Shown in pieces: positions 44,221 to 53,547 of a stretch of DNA of 64,000 bases. Source of the stretch: Massilia sp. TS11 (GTDB taxonomy: Bacteria > Pseudomonadota > Gammaproteobacteria > Burkholderiales > Burkholderiaceae_D); contig NZ_JAKLTS010000002.1 of NCBI RefSeq assembly GCF_022012445.1, positions 310,001 to 374,000 on the forward strand, written 5' to 3'. Position numbers and translations under genes: made by a program. A model generated the notes under the pieces. The model was not told the DNA's origin. It searched no databases and saw only the letters and a program-made list of their open reading frames with translations. How positions within the stretch are numbered: position 1 is the stretch's first letter; each line of letters starts with the position of its first letter.

Positions 44221-47200
44221 ATGAATCTGCAAGACGCCAAGACTGAACTCAAAGTCGACCTGCGCCCGACCCTGTTTATCGGGGCCGGCGGCAGCGGCAT
44301 GGAAGTGCTGATGCGGATCCGCCGCCGCATCCTGTCGGCCGTATGGAACCGCCACGCGCCCGCGCGCGTAGACAGCATCGCCGACTTTCCGGTCGCGCGC
44401 TTCCTGCATATCGACCTCGATCACAACGCCGTCATCGACGACGGCAAGTCGCTGCGCAGCGATCCCTGGTACGAACTGGTGAAGCTGAGCGAGGACGAGC
44501 GCGTGGTCGAGACCATCGACCTGCCGCAATATCACGAGTCGGACGATGCGCTGGCGCGCTTTCCCCACATCGAGCACTGGATGCCGCTGCGCCCGCAGCG
44601 CCTGCGCACGCTCGGCATCGACCCGGCCAAAGGAGCGGGGCAGATCCGCGCGCTGGCGCGCCTCTACCTGTTCGACAAATACCCGAAGATCAAGGGCCGC
44701 ATCAAGGCGGCGCTGAATGGCCTGGGCGCGAACGCAGGACAGGACCGCAAGGCGGCCTACCAGCGCCTGGGCCTGCAGGTGGACACCAGCAAATACCGCA
44801 TCGTGGTGGTGGCCTCGTGCGCGGGCGGCACCGGCGCCGGCTGTCTGCTCGATCTAGGCTGGATGGCCAAGGCCATCGCGCGCCAGGAAGTGGCCGACAG
44901 CCAGGTCGATCTGATGCTGCTGTCGCCGACCGGTTTTGCGCGTGCCAACAAGGAGCGCACCGAGGCCAATGCCTACGCCACGCTGATGGAGCTGGAGACA
45001 GCCATGCGCGACATGGACGCCCAGGTGCGCTGGGCCGATCCGGATAGCGTGACCGGGCGTGGCGCGCCGTTCGACGACGTTTATCTGATCGACACGGCCA
45101 ATCTCGCCCAGCGCGCCACCGAGGACATCAAGGACGTCTACCAGATGGTGGCCGACAGCCTGTTCGAGGATTTTGCCAGTGCCGATTTCGCCAATCGCAA
45201 GCGCTCGGTGGCGGTGAACCAGCAGCAGCACAAACTCGGCCCGCACAATCCGCGCGTGCCGCAGCAGCAGTTCGGCGATATGCGCCTGTCGTATGCGCGC
45301 ATGTATTCGGCATTCGGCCACAGCGTGCTCGATACCCAGCAAAGCCTGCGCGCCGACATCCGTGCCTATGAGCTGGCCGGGCTGATGGTCAAGGCCTTCT
45401 TCGGCGTGATGGGCAGCGACGGCGTGGCCGCGCGCCGCGCCGCCGACCAGGAGCGCGACATCTTCCTGCGCGAGCAGCTGGCCCTGGCCGAACACGCGGT
45501 CGACCATTTCCCGGATTTCAAAAAGGGGACGGTCGACGTCACGCCGTTTCAGGAATATGCGCTGGTCGACCGCCTGCTGCAGGACGAGGACGGACGCTCG
45601 CTGCTGGAGCGCGTCGACAGCAAGGTGCAGCTGGAAATGGACCGTATCATGGCCAGCTTTGAACTCAAGGCCTGGCGCGAAAAGGTGACCGAACTGCTGC
45701 CGCATCTGGAGCGCGACGCGATCCGCGAAGCCGGGGCCACGGCCGAAACCAGCGAAGACCGCATCAAGCGCCGCACCCAGGTGCTGCAACAGCAGCTGGA
45801 GCAGGGCGCGCGCACGCGCCTGTATGCGCTGCTGGACGACCGCAAACAGGGCGGGCTGGAATTCGTTCTCAGCCTGCTGGAACAAGTGAAGGCGCGCCTG
45901 GCCCAGCGCGATCTGCCCCAGGCCCAGCGCAACGCCAAGCGCTATCGCGATATCCGCGACGCGCTGCGCACGCGCCAGGTGGAGGAGTCGCTCAATCACC
46001 TGTCGCAGGCGGCCGGCAAATTCCTCAACCGCGAGGCGCAGTCGCGCGAGGTGATGGCCCACCTGAAGCGCGACCTGGCCGACTACCTGCGCTATCACCT
46101 GCTGGCCGTGGCCGCGGCCCAGGCAACGGAGCTGATGCGCGCCATCTCGGTCTGGCTGGGCGATCCGGTCGCGGTCGACGAGCAGGGGCAGGCCCGCTGG
46201 TCGGGCATGGCGGGCGAGTTTCAGGAAGGGCGGCGCTGTGTGCAGGCGATGCTCGGCGCGGTCGACCAGCGCATCGCGCAGCTGCGCGCCGATGCGCTGG
46301 CCCAGCATGCGACCTGTTTCAAGCTTGAAGACAGCACCGAATCGGAGCCGGTCAGTCTGCAGGGCGATGTCAGCGCCTGGAGCGAGGAAGTGCTGCTGGA
46401 GTTTGGCGGCTCGGCGCGGTTGTTCCCGCAACTGGGCGAGGACAAGCTGCGCGCCGATCTGCTGCTCAAGCTGTTCCGCCGCGCCCAGACCCAGCTCGCC
46501 ATCGATGGCGTCGGCGCGCCCGACACCGATCCGCTGCTGGACCGCCTGCTGGCCATGAGCCCAGCGCAGCGCCAGCGCGTGTTCGCCGACTGGATCGGCA
46601 GCGCCACGCCCTGGCTCAATGCCCAGTTCACGGCCGAATACACGCCGCACGCCGACCAGTTCAAGTGCTTTGTCGGCGTGGGTGACAGCTTGGCCTGGCG
46701 CAGGCTCGAGGACGAGATCCGCGCCGCGGCGCCGGCCCATGCCTTTCAGGGCGGGCAGGTCACCCTGGTCAACACCGGTGTGCCGGGGCGCGCGGTCTGT
46801 TATGTGGAGCTGTCGGGCTTTCCGCTGACGGTGCTGCGCGGCCTGCGCACCTGGCGCGCCTCCTACCAGATCGAAAATACGCGCATCCCGACCCACCTGC
46901 ATTTCGATAGCACGCGCTTTCGCCATCCGGTGGTGCCAAGCATGGAGGAACTCAAGCAGCTGGCGGCGGACTTCAGTTTGTACCTGCAGGCGATCGCCCT
47001 CGGCCTTGTGCGGCGCAAGGCCGACCCGCCGGGCCTGAGTTTTCAGCCGCGCGGCCAGTATGTGTTTGAAGTGGAGCGCGGCAGCGGCGAGTGGCTGCAG
47101 ATCGGGAATGAATATGCGATCCGCTCGAACGGCCTGCCGCACTGGTATCGCGAGCGCCTCAGTAATGCGGTGCGCGTGCGCGAGGCGGAACTCGACGCGC

Positions 47201-47745
47201 CGGCCTGTCTGCGGCTGGCCGCGCTGATGCGCGACTACCAGCAGCGCGTGTACGCGCCCAGACTGGAGGTGGACGAGACCGGGGCCGAGTTGCCAACGCC
47301 ATCGCTACCGCATGTCTGCGCACGCCAACTGGCCGAACACTGGCTGACGCGCGCACGTGCGCTCGACCCCGCGCTCGGCGCGCCGCAGCTGGAGGCGCTG
47401 CTGCGCAGCGTCAGCGAGTGGACTGACAGCGTGCCCGGGTCCAGCCAGGATGCCTATCCGTGGGAAGTGCAGGCCCCGGCCGACAAGCGTGTGCTGCGCA
47501 CGGGCGTGCGCGCCGCCAGCCGCTACAAGCTGTTCAGCGGCGGCCAGCAGCAAGGGCCATTCGGACTCGATGAACTGGCCCAGCGTGTCGGCGATGGCCG
47601 TCTCGGTCCGGACATCAAGGTCTGGGACATGGCCTGGGACCCGCGCCGCGACAGCTGGCAGCCTGCGGCGGCGGTACCGGAACTGGCGCCCTTGTTCGGT
47701 CCCGCCATCCCCGACCCGAGCGATGATATCCCCAACCCCGAGTGA
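44221..47745 (+). CDS. Tubulin-like protein with C-terminal GYF-like module
   Basis: This 1174-residue cytoplasmic protein has the marks of the bacterial Tubulin_2 (tubulin-like) family. The first nucleotide loop is LFIGAGGSGMEVLMRIRRRI (residues 18-37) and the tubulin signature-type loop is VVVASCAGGTGAGCLLDLGW (residues 195-214), equivalent to GGGTGSG of FtsZ/tubulin. The large middle is helical with coiled stretches (RDLPQAQRNAKRYRDIRDAL). The last 70 residues, from YKLFSGGQQQGPFGLDELAQ to WDMAWDPRRDSWQPAAAV, resemble a GYF_2 domain, which usually binds Pro-rich peptides. FtsZ is about 390 residues, so this is a multi-domain relative, not a division protein. GTP binding and polymerisation are inferred from the motifs. 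AAGGAG precedes the start. Confidence 0.82.
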   Translation: MNLQDAKTELKVDLRPTLFIGAGGSGMEVLMRIRRRILSAVWNRHAPARVDSIADFPVARFLHIDLDHNAVIDDGKSLRSDPWYELVKLSEDERVVETIDLPQYHESDDALARFPHIEHWMPLRPQRLRTLGIDPAKGAGQIRALARLYLFDKYPKIKGRIKAALNGLGANAGQDRKAAYQRLGLQVDTSKYRIVVVASCAGGTGAGCLLDLGWMAKAIARQEVADSQVDLMLLSPTGFARANKERTEANAYATLMELETAMRDMDAQVRWADPDSVTGRGAPFDDVYLIDTANLAQRATEDIKDVYQMVADSLFEDFASADFANRKRSVAVNQQQHKLGPHNPRVPQQQFGDMRLSYARMYSAFGHSVLDTQQSLRADIRAYELAGLMVKAFFGVMGSDGVAARRAADQERDIFLREQLALAEHAVDHFPDFKKGTVDVTPFQEYALVDRLLQDEDGRSLLERVDSKVQLEMDRIMASFELKAWREKVTELLPHLERDAIREAGATAETSEDRIKRRTQVLQQQLEQGARTRLYALLDDRKQGGLEFVLSLLEQVKARLAQRDLPQAQRNAKRYRDIRDALRTRQVEESLNHLSQAAGKFLNREAQSREVMAHLKRDLADYLRYHLLAVAAAQATELMRAISVWLGDPVAVDEQGQARWSGMAGEFQEGRRCVQAMLGAVDQRIAQLRADALAQHATCFKLEDSTESEPVSLQGDVSAWSEEVLLEFGGSARLFPQLGEDKLRADLLLKLFRRAQTQLAIDGVGAPDTDPLLDRLLAMSPAQRQRVFADWIGSATPWLNAQFTAEYTPHADQFKCFVGVGDSLAWRRLEDEIRAAAPAHAFQGGQVTLVNTGVPGRAVCYVELSGFPLTVLRGLRTWRASYQIENTRIPTHLHFDSTRFRHPVVPSMEELKQLAADFSLYLQAIALGLVRRKADPPGLSFQPRGQYVFEVERGSGEWLQIGNEYAIRSNGLPHWYRERLSNAVRVREAELDAPACLRLAALMRDYQQRVYAPRLEVDETGAELPTPSLPHVCARQLAEHWLTRARALDPALGAPQLEALLRSVSEWTDSVPGSSQDAYPWEVQAPADKRVLRTGVRAASRYKLFSGGQQQGPFGLDELAQRVGDGRLGPDIKVWDMAWDPRRDSWQPAAAVPELAPLFGPAIPDPSDDIPNPE

Positions 47746-48514
47746 GGCTGTGTGGCGCTGCGTCGCCAGCGGCTGCGCGCGCAGCCTGCCACGCCGCGTC
47801 AATTACTGCCCGTATTGCGGCCGCGCGCAGCAGAGTGCTGCTGCCCCGCCGCCGCCGGCGTCCTTGCGCGCCGTCCCCAGCCCCGCGCCGGCGCCACCGC
47901 CGGCGCAGACAGTACGGCGGGCCTACCAGGCGCCGGCACCAAGGCCGGCGCCGGCAGCGGCGCCGGTGGCGCGCGCACCGGCGCCAGCAAAGCCGCGCCG
48001 CCGCTACGGCCTGGTGCTGCTGCTGTTGGTGGGCGTGATCTGGCTGCTGGCGCGGCCACCTGTCAAACGCGCGCCCGAGGCCCAGGTTGAGGCGGCGCTG
48101 GCGCTGGTCCGCGGCTGCCAGTTCGATGCGGCGCGCGTGGCGCTGGAAGACTTGAAGACAGCCCACGCGAGCCAGGCACAGTTGGACCGGCTGCAGCAGG
48201 CGGTGAACAAGGCGGTTCCCGCCTGCGCCGCACATGCACGCGCCAGCCAGCCGGCGCGCAAGCCCGCCGCGCGCACCCAGAGCGCGCCGCCGCCCGATCC
48301 TTCCACCCGCCATTTGCTGGCCGAGGCCGAGCGCCATCTGGAGGCGGCCGACTACCGTGCCGCGATCGACAAAATGGAAGTCTGCATCGGCATGCTGGAT
48401 CCATCGAGCCGTGCATGCGCGGCCCTGAAGCGCAAGGCGGAGGGCCTGCAGGCCAGCATGGAGCGCTGCCTGGCCGGCGGACGCGAATGGATCGGCGGGC
48501 GCTGTCAGTCGTAG
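47723..48514 (+). CDS. Membrane zinc-ribbon protein, last gene of the tubulin-like operon
   Basis: A 263-residue protein with an N-terminal zinc ribbon (WRCVASGCARSLPRRVNYCP, then YCG), a long Pro/Ala-rich linker, one transmembrane helix (YGLVLLLLVGVIWLLARPP) and a C-terminal helical part with TPR-like pieces (LRHLEAADYRAAID type) and several Cys. The start overlaps the tubulin-like gene by 23 bases, showing coupling. The Pro-rich linker is an obvious candidate ligand for the GYF-like end of the tubulin-like protein. Orientation across the membrane is predicted ribbon-in, TPR-out. Confidence 0.75.
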   Translation: MISPTPSEAVWRCVASGCARSLPRRVNYCPYCGRAQQSAAAPPPPASLRAVPSPAPAPPPAQTVRRAYQAPAPRPAPAAAPVARAPAPAKPRRRYGLVLLLLVGVIWLLARPPVKRAPEAQVEAALALVRGCQFDAARVALEDLKTAHASQAQLDRLQQAVNKAVPACAAHARASQPARKPAARTQSAPPPDPSTRHLLAEAERHLEAADYRAAIDKMEVCIGMLDPSSRACAALKRKAEGLQASMERCLAGGREWIGGRCQS

Positions 48515-48594
48515 TCGCGCTGATACAAACTGAAACTTTTCGGCGGATTGCTTCGGCTATGCTGAGGGCTCACGATCTGAATCCGAGGTGACCC

Positions 48595-48972
48595 ATGCCG
48601 CTACTGAGTGTCTTGAGCAGTCTTGCCCTCTCCAGTGCCCTGCAGGCGGCACCTGCCGAGGCCTGTGTGGAACCGGTCTTCCCTGTGCGTTCGGTCTCAC
48701 CCGAAGGGGTGCGCCGGGTGCAGGCGGCCGTGCAGCGCTGGCAGTCCTGCGTCGCCCTGGCGCATGGCGAGGACGGCGCGACCCCGGCCATGCTGGCGCA
48801 GCAGGAGCGGGTGGCGCTGGCGGCCCAGGCCTGGGAGCGTGAAACGGCGCGCTACATGCGTGGTCTGCATCAGAGCCGCAGCCTGCAGGCCTATCAAGAC
48901 CGCGATCGGGCCAGCTATCAGGCCGGCATCCGCGACCAATACCTCTACGGCGCCAGCAACAACGGCCACTAA
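48595..48972 (+). CDS. Small secreted hypothetical protein
   Basis: A 125-residue protein with signal peptide (LLSVLSSLALSSALQAAPAE), two or three Cys in the first half (EACVEPVF, QSCVALA) and a Gln/Tyr/Arg-rich tail (YQDRDRASYQAGIRDQYLYG). No family recognised. It is preceded by an 80-base gap and may be expressed separately from the tubulin-like operon. Its end overlaps the convergent oxidoreductase gene by four bases. Confidence 0.65.
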   Translation: MPLLSVLSSLALSSALQAAPAEACVEPVFPVRSVSPEGVRRVQAAVQRWQSCVALAHGEDGATPAMLAQQERVALAAQAWERETARYMRGLHQSRSLQAYQDRDRASYQAGIRDQYLYGASNNGH

Positions 48973-51179
48973 GGCAGGGCGCGCAGGCTGACCGCAATCC
49001 CCGATAAGACCGCATTGCCGGACAGGGGATCGCGCGCCTGCGGGTCGAGCAGGGCGTTGAGATTGGCGCCCGGCCGTTCGGCCGCCACCTGCATGCGCGT
49101 CTCGGGCTGATCGTGGCCCCAGCCGTGCGGCAGGCTCACCACACCCGGCATCATCTCCGCACTGACTTCCACCGGCGCCTGCACGCACCCGTGCGCGCTG
49201 CGGATTTCGGCCACGCCGCCATCGCGCAGGCCATGACGGGCCGCGTCGACCGGATGGACCAGCAGGGTGCAGCGCACCGGGCCCTTGGCCAGCACCGGCA
49301 GATTGTGCATCCAGCTGTTGTTGGAACGGAGCTGACGGCGGCCGATGATCACCAGCTCGGGGGCGGGCGTGGCCAGGTCGGCCTCGATGCGCGCCAGATC
49401 GGCCACCAGCAGGGGCGGCGCCAATTCGATCTTCCCGCTTGGTGTGCGCAGCACTTCGGGCAGGCGCGGTGCCAGCGGGCCGAGGTCGATGCCTGACGGC
49501 GCGGCCTGCAGGGCGGCCAGCGTCAGGCCGCCGGGGCGCGCGCCGAACTGGTCGCCATACGGGCCGGTGCGCAGGCCCAGGTCCAGCAGACGCTCTGGCC
49601 CCTGCAGCGGGTCGAGCGCGGCCAGCAGCTGCGGGGCGGCGGCGCCGGCGCTGCGCTCGAGTTCTTCGAGCAGCATGGCGCGGTCGAGTGCCGCGATATC
49701 GGCGTGGGCACCCAGGCCTTTGACGATGGCCACCAGGCGCATGACGCTTTCCCATTCCTCCGGCTGATCCGGCGCGCGCGCCAGCACAGGCGGGCTGTAT
49801 CGCGCCACATTGCGGCAGGCGAGCTGGGTGAAGCTGACATCGTAGTGCGCATCCTCGAGCGGCGACAGGCCGGGCAGGATCACGTGGGCGTGGCGCGTCG
49901 TCTCGTTCTGGTAGATGTCCAGACTGATCATGCAGTCCAGGTCCGCCAGCGCACGCGCCAGCCGCGCGCCATTCGGCGCGGACAGCACGGGGTTGGCCGC
50001 CATGCTGATCAGGCCACGCACCTGGCCCGGCCCCGGCGTATCGATTTCCTCGGCCAGGCAGGTGAGCGGCAGTTCGCCCTGCACTTCGGGTGCACCCGAA
50101 ACGCGCGCGTGGTAGCGCCCCGTCGTCAAGCCCTTGCCGATGCCTGGCTTGCCGCGCGTGTTGGCGGCGAAGGCGGGCGCCTTCGGAAACAGCATGCCGC
50201 CTTGCGCATCGAGCCGGCCGCACAGCACATTGATCACATCGATCAGCCAGGAGCTGAGGGTGCCGAAGGACTGGGTACAGGTGCCGATGCGGCCATACAG
50301 GGCGGCGCGAGGGGCGCGGGCGAACTCGCGCGCCAGTGTGCGGATGGTCTCCGCGTCGATCGCGCAGCGCGCCGCCATGCGTTCGGGCGGGTAGGGCGCC
50401 AGCGCCGTGCGCAGCGCGTCCAGCCCGGCCACATGATCGGCCAGATGGCGCAGGTCGGCCAGGCCTTCGGCAATCAGGGTATGGGCGAAGCCGAGCAGGA
50501 AAAAGGCGTCCGCGCCGGGGCGGATCGGATGCCAGGCATCGGCCGCCTGCGCCGTCTCGCTGCGGCGCGGGTCGATCACCACCAGTTTGCCGCCGCGGGC
50601 GCGCAGGGCCTTGGCCTTGCCGCGGAAGTCGGGCACCGTCCACAGGCTGCCGTTGGAGACCATCGGATTGGCGCCGATGACCAGCAGGTAGTCGCTGCGC
50701 TCGATGTCTGGCACCGGCACCGACAGCCAGGTGCCGTACATCAGGCCCACGGCCAGCATCTTCGGCATCTGGTCGACGCTCGAAGCGGAGTACATCTGGC
50801 GGGTGCCGAGCGCGCGCGCCAGGCGCGGGAAGTAGAGTGTCAGCCCCATCTTGTGCGAGACCGGGTTGCCCAGCACGGTGGCCACGGCCTGCGGACCATG
50901 CTTGGCCAGCACCGCGCCGAGGCGCTGCTCGGCTTCGTCCCAGGCCTGCTCCCAGCTGACCGGCACCAGCCGCCCGTCCCGGCGCAGCATCGGCTGGCGC
51001 AGGCGGTCAGGGTCGTGGTGCAGATCGCCGAGCGCCACCGCCTTGGGGCACAGGAAGCCGTGCGAGAACAGGTCGGCGTCGTGGCCGCGGATGCGCAGCA
51101 CGCGGCCGCTGTCATGTTCGATCTCGAGGCCGCAGCAGGCCTCGCACAAGGGACAGATACGCTGGCTCAGCGAGGCCAT
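48969..51179 (-). CDS. Molybdopterin-dependent oxidoreductase (DMSO reductase family)
   Basis: A 736-residue enzyme. The N-terminal 4Fe-4S motif is RICPLCEACCGLEI with the fourth Cys in GFLCPKAVALG; Mo-bis-PGD binding regions follow (VIGANPMVSNGSLWTVPDFR, LVVIDPRRSETAQAADAWHP) and the C-terminal MoCo domain (VSLPHGWGHDQPETRMQV). No Tat signal is visible, so it is probably cytoplasmic. No electron-transfer or membrane subunit lies next to it, resembling stand-alone relatives of unknown substrate. It sits six bases after the GGDEF gene stop, possibly co-transcribed. Confidence 0.88.
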   Translation of the reverse strand: MASLSQRICPLCEACCGLEIEHDSGRVLRIRGHDADLFSHGFLCPKAVALGDLHHDPDRLRQPMLRRDGRLVPVSWEQAWDEAEQRLGAVLAKHGPQAVATVLGNPVSHKMGLTLYFPRLARALGTRQMYSASSVDQMPKMLAVGLMYGTWLSVPVPDIERSDYLLVIGANPMVSNGSLWTVPDFRGKAKALRARGGKLVVIDPRRSETAQAADAWHPIRPGADAFFLLGFAHTLIAEGLADLRHLADHVAGLDALRTALAPYPPERMAARCAIDAETIRTLAREFARAPRAALYGRIGTCTQSFGTLSSWLIDVINVLCGRLDAQGGMLFPKAPAFAANTRGKPGIGKGLTTGRYHARVSGAPEVQGELPLTCLAEEIDTPGPGQVRGLISMAANPVLSAPNGARLARALADLDCMISLDIYQNETTRHAHVILPGLSPLEDAHYDVSFTQLACRNVARYSPPVLARAPDQPEEWESVMRLVAIVKGLGAHADIAALDRAMLLEELERSAGAAAPQLLAALDPLQGPERLLDLGLRTGPYGDQFGARPGGLTLAALQAAPSGIDLGPLAPRLPEVLRTPSGKIELAPPLLVADLARIEADLATPAPELVIIGRRQLRSNNSWMHNLPVLAKGPVRCTLLVHPVDAARHGLRDGGVAEIRSAHGCVQAPVEVSAEMMPGVVSLPHGWGHDQPETRMQVAAERPGANLNALLDPQARDPLSGNAVLSGIAVSLRALP

Positions 51180-51185
51180 CGGGCC

Positions 51186-53306
51186 TTAGCTCTTGCCGCC
51201 TGCTTCACTGGCGGCCGGAGCGGCCAGCGGCGCCGGCGCGGGGCGCGGCACCGGCTTCGGCTCGGGCCAGCCGCCCAGCACGATCGACAGGTCGACGAAG
51301 CCGGCGCGCCAGGCGCGTTCGAGGTCCTGCTCGATATGTTCGAGCGAGGTCTGCTCGAAATTGGCAAAGCCGCGCACACCGTAGGCGCGGTTGCGGCCGT
51401 GCGCCTTGGCCAGGTAGAGGGCCATGTCGACCAGGTTCACGGCGCGCTCCCAGGGCAGCGGATGCTGGCCCGGCACCAGCGGGAAGGGGGCGAAGCCGAT
51501 CGACACGTTCACCGAGATCTTGGCGTCCTGGTAGTCGATCGTATGGGCCGAAATGCCGGTCAGCAGACGGCGCGCGATGTCTTCCACGCCGCTGCGCGGA
51601 ATCGCCGGCAGGAAGGCCAGGAATTCCTCGCCGCCCCAGCGCACGATCATGTCGGTCTCGCGCAGGATCACGCGCAGGTTCTCGGCGATCATCTTCAGCA
51701 CGGCGTCGCCGGCCGCGTGGCCATAGGTGTCGTTGACGTGCTTGAAGTGGTCAACGTCGAGCAGGAACAGGGCGCCGACGATTTCCTCGCCCGAGGTACC
51801 CGCGCCGCGCTTTTCCACCTGCACGTGGGTACGCATGAATTCCTGGAAGTGGCGCCGGTTGTACAGGCCCGTGAGCGGATCGCGCGAGGACTGCAGCTTC
51901 AGCTCCTGGTTCTTCACTTCGAGCGCGGCATTGGTCTGGCGCACCTTGCGGTACAGGAGGCCGACGATCACCGAGGCCAGGGCGAACACGATGGCCAGCA
52001 GCCACCAGACGCGCTGCTGGAGCGAGCGGTTGGCGATTTCGGCCGACTTCACCTGGTTCTCGCGCGACAGCAGTTCGATCTGACGCTGCTTCTTTTCGGT
52101 GTCGAACTTCTCCTGCAGTTCGAGCACGGCCTTCTGGCGCTGCTTCTCGAACAGCTCATTCGAGATGGTGCGCTCGCGGTGGTAGGCGGCGACGGCGCCT
52201 GCCATGTCGCCCGCGTGTTCGAGCGCCGAGCCGTATTCCATCAGCACCGCCTGCAGCTCCGGCTTGTCGCCCGATTTTTCGTAGTAGGCCATGCCGGCTT
52301 CGAAGCTGCGCTTGCCGTCGGCGATGCGGCCCATGCCCAGATAGGCTTCGCCGATATTGATGCGCGCCGTGGCTTCGATGGCGCGGTCGTTCAGGCGCTG
52401 GGCCGCTTCGATGGCCTGGGTCGCGTAGTTGATGGTGGTCGGGTAGTCGCGCTGCTTCAGGTAGCTGTCGGACAGATTGACCAGGGTGTTGGCGATCATC
52501 GCGTTCGCGCCGATCTGGCGTTCCAGCGACAGCGCCGACAGCAGGGCCTTGAGCGCGCGCTGCGGCTGGTTGGTATCGATCGACAGCGCATACTCGGCGA
52601 TCTTCACCGTGGCCATGCGCCCGGGCGACTTCATTTCTTCGGCCAGCTGGCGCGCCTCATCGAGCGCTTCGAAGCCCTTGTCGAACTCCTTCATCTGGTC
52701 ATACAGATTGGCCAGCGCCACCAGCGAGGCGGTCAGGTGCAGCGGCACGCGCGCCTGGCGCGCCAAAGCCACGGCGGCCTGCAGACGCGCCAGCGCGAGC
52801 GGGAAATTGCCTTCCTCGGCATACGACTGGCCGGCGGTGACGGTGGCCAGCACCTTCAGGTCCTGGTCCTTGGCCGTATTGGCCAGGCGCTCCGCATCCC
52901 AGGCCAGCTGGTGCGAGAGCTTCAGTTCATTCATGCGGAAGGTGACGAAGGCCTTGGCCAGCAGGCCCTTGGCGGTGGCCACCGTGTCGTTGCCGCTTTT
53001 GCCGAAGGCGATCAGCTCTTCGGCCGTGGCCAGGGCGTCGGCCTGCTGGCCAAGGCCCAACTGGGCGTACGACAGCTGATACAGGAATTCGGCCTTGTGC
53101 TGGGGCGGTGCGGTGCGTGCCTGCGACTCGATCTGGCGCAGCGCGACGATGCCCTTGTCAGGGACGAAGCGGACCGTCTCACGCAGCTCGGCCAGCCGGC
53201 TCGCCAGATCGGACTGGGCGAAAGCGAGCAGAGGCACAGCCAGCATGGCCGCCACCATCACGCGCAGGCGCTTGAGCCGCCCTGCGTTTGCTCCTCCGGT
53301 CCGCAT
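51186..53306 (-). CDS. TPR-GGDEF diguanylate cyclase
   Basis: A 706-residue protein: signal peptide (VMVAAMLAVPLLAFAQSD), periplasmic TPR-type helices over roughly residues 30-400, a transmembrane helix (VWWLLAIVFALASVIVGLLY), and a cytoplasmic GGDEF domain (DPLTGLYNRRHFQEFM, LLDVDHFKHVNDTYGHAAGD) with an active-site variant WGGEEF, which is a functional form. It should make c-di-GMP in response to a periplasmic signal. The ATG at 53306 has AAGGGGAAA just upstream and is preferred to two earlier Met codons. Beyond the GGDEF domain the C-terminus is Pro/Ala rich. Confidence 0.88.
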   Translation of the reverse strand: MRTGGANAGRLKRLRVMVAAMLAVPLLAFAQSDLASRLAELRETVRFVPDKGIVALRQIESQARTAPPQHKAEFLYQLSYAQLGLGQQADALATAEELIAFGKSGNDTVATAKGLLAKAFVTFRMNELKLSHQLAWDAERLANTAKDQDLKVLATVTAGQSYAEEGNFPLALARLQAAVALARQARVPLHLTASLVALANLYDQMKEFDKGFEALDEARQLAEEMKSPGRMATVKIAEYALSIDTNQPQRALKALLSALSLERQIGANAMIANTLVNLSDSYLKQRDYPTTINYATQAIEAAQRLNDRAIEATARINIGEAYLGMGRIADGKRSFEAGMAYYEKSGDKPELQAVLMEYGSALEHAGDMAGAVAAYHRERTISNELFEKQRQKAVLELQEKFDTEKKQRQIELLSRENQVKSAEIANRSLQQRVWWLLAIVFALASVIVGLLYRKVRQTNAALEVKNQELKLQSSRDPLTGLYNRRHFQEFMRTHVQVEKRGAGTSGEEIVGALFLLDVDHFKHVNDTYGHAAGDAVLKMIAENLRVILRETDMIVRWGGEEFLAFLPAIPRSGVEDIARRLLTGISAHTIDYQDAKISVNVSIGFAPFPLVPGQHPLPWERAVNLVDMALYLAKAHGRNRAYGVRGFANFEQTSLEHIEQDLERAWRAGFVDLSIVLGGWPEPKPVPRPAPAPLAAPAASEAGGKS

Positions 53307-53547
53307 GTTTCCCCTTCTGTCCTTCATCGTCCCTTGCCGGGATTTTTCTAGCGCCAATTATATTCTTGTTGCAAGGTGGAAAGATCATTTTTTATACATA
53401 TTCGCCAAAAAGGCACACTTTGTCACGTCACGACACATTCCAATCGCCGCCCGCGCCGCGTTTTCTGCATTCTGTCGGAATCCGCGCGCGGCTGGCGCCA
53501 GCCTCGCCTAGGCTGCCCTTCATTCAAAAAGAACAGGGAGCCAACAC

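Noticed and set aside
49704..53351. A 1215-codon open frame on the plus strand across the oxidoreductase and GGDEF genes
   Set aside because: It is the antisense of two genes with clear catalytic motifs; its product is His/Gly/Gln/Ala-rich with no domains, a normal artefact of GC-rich codon bias.
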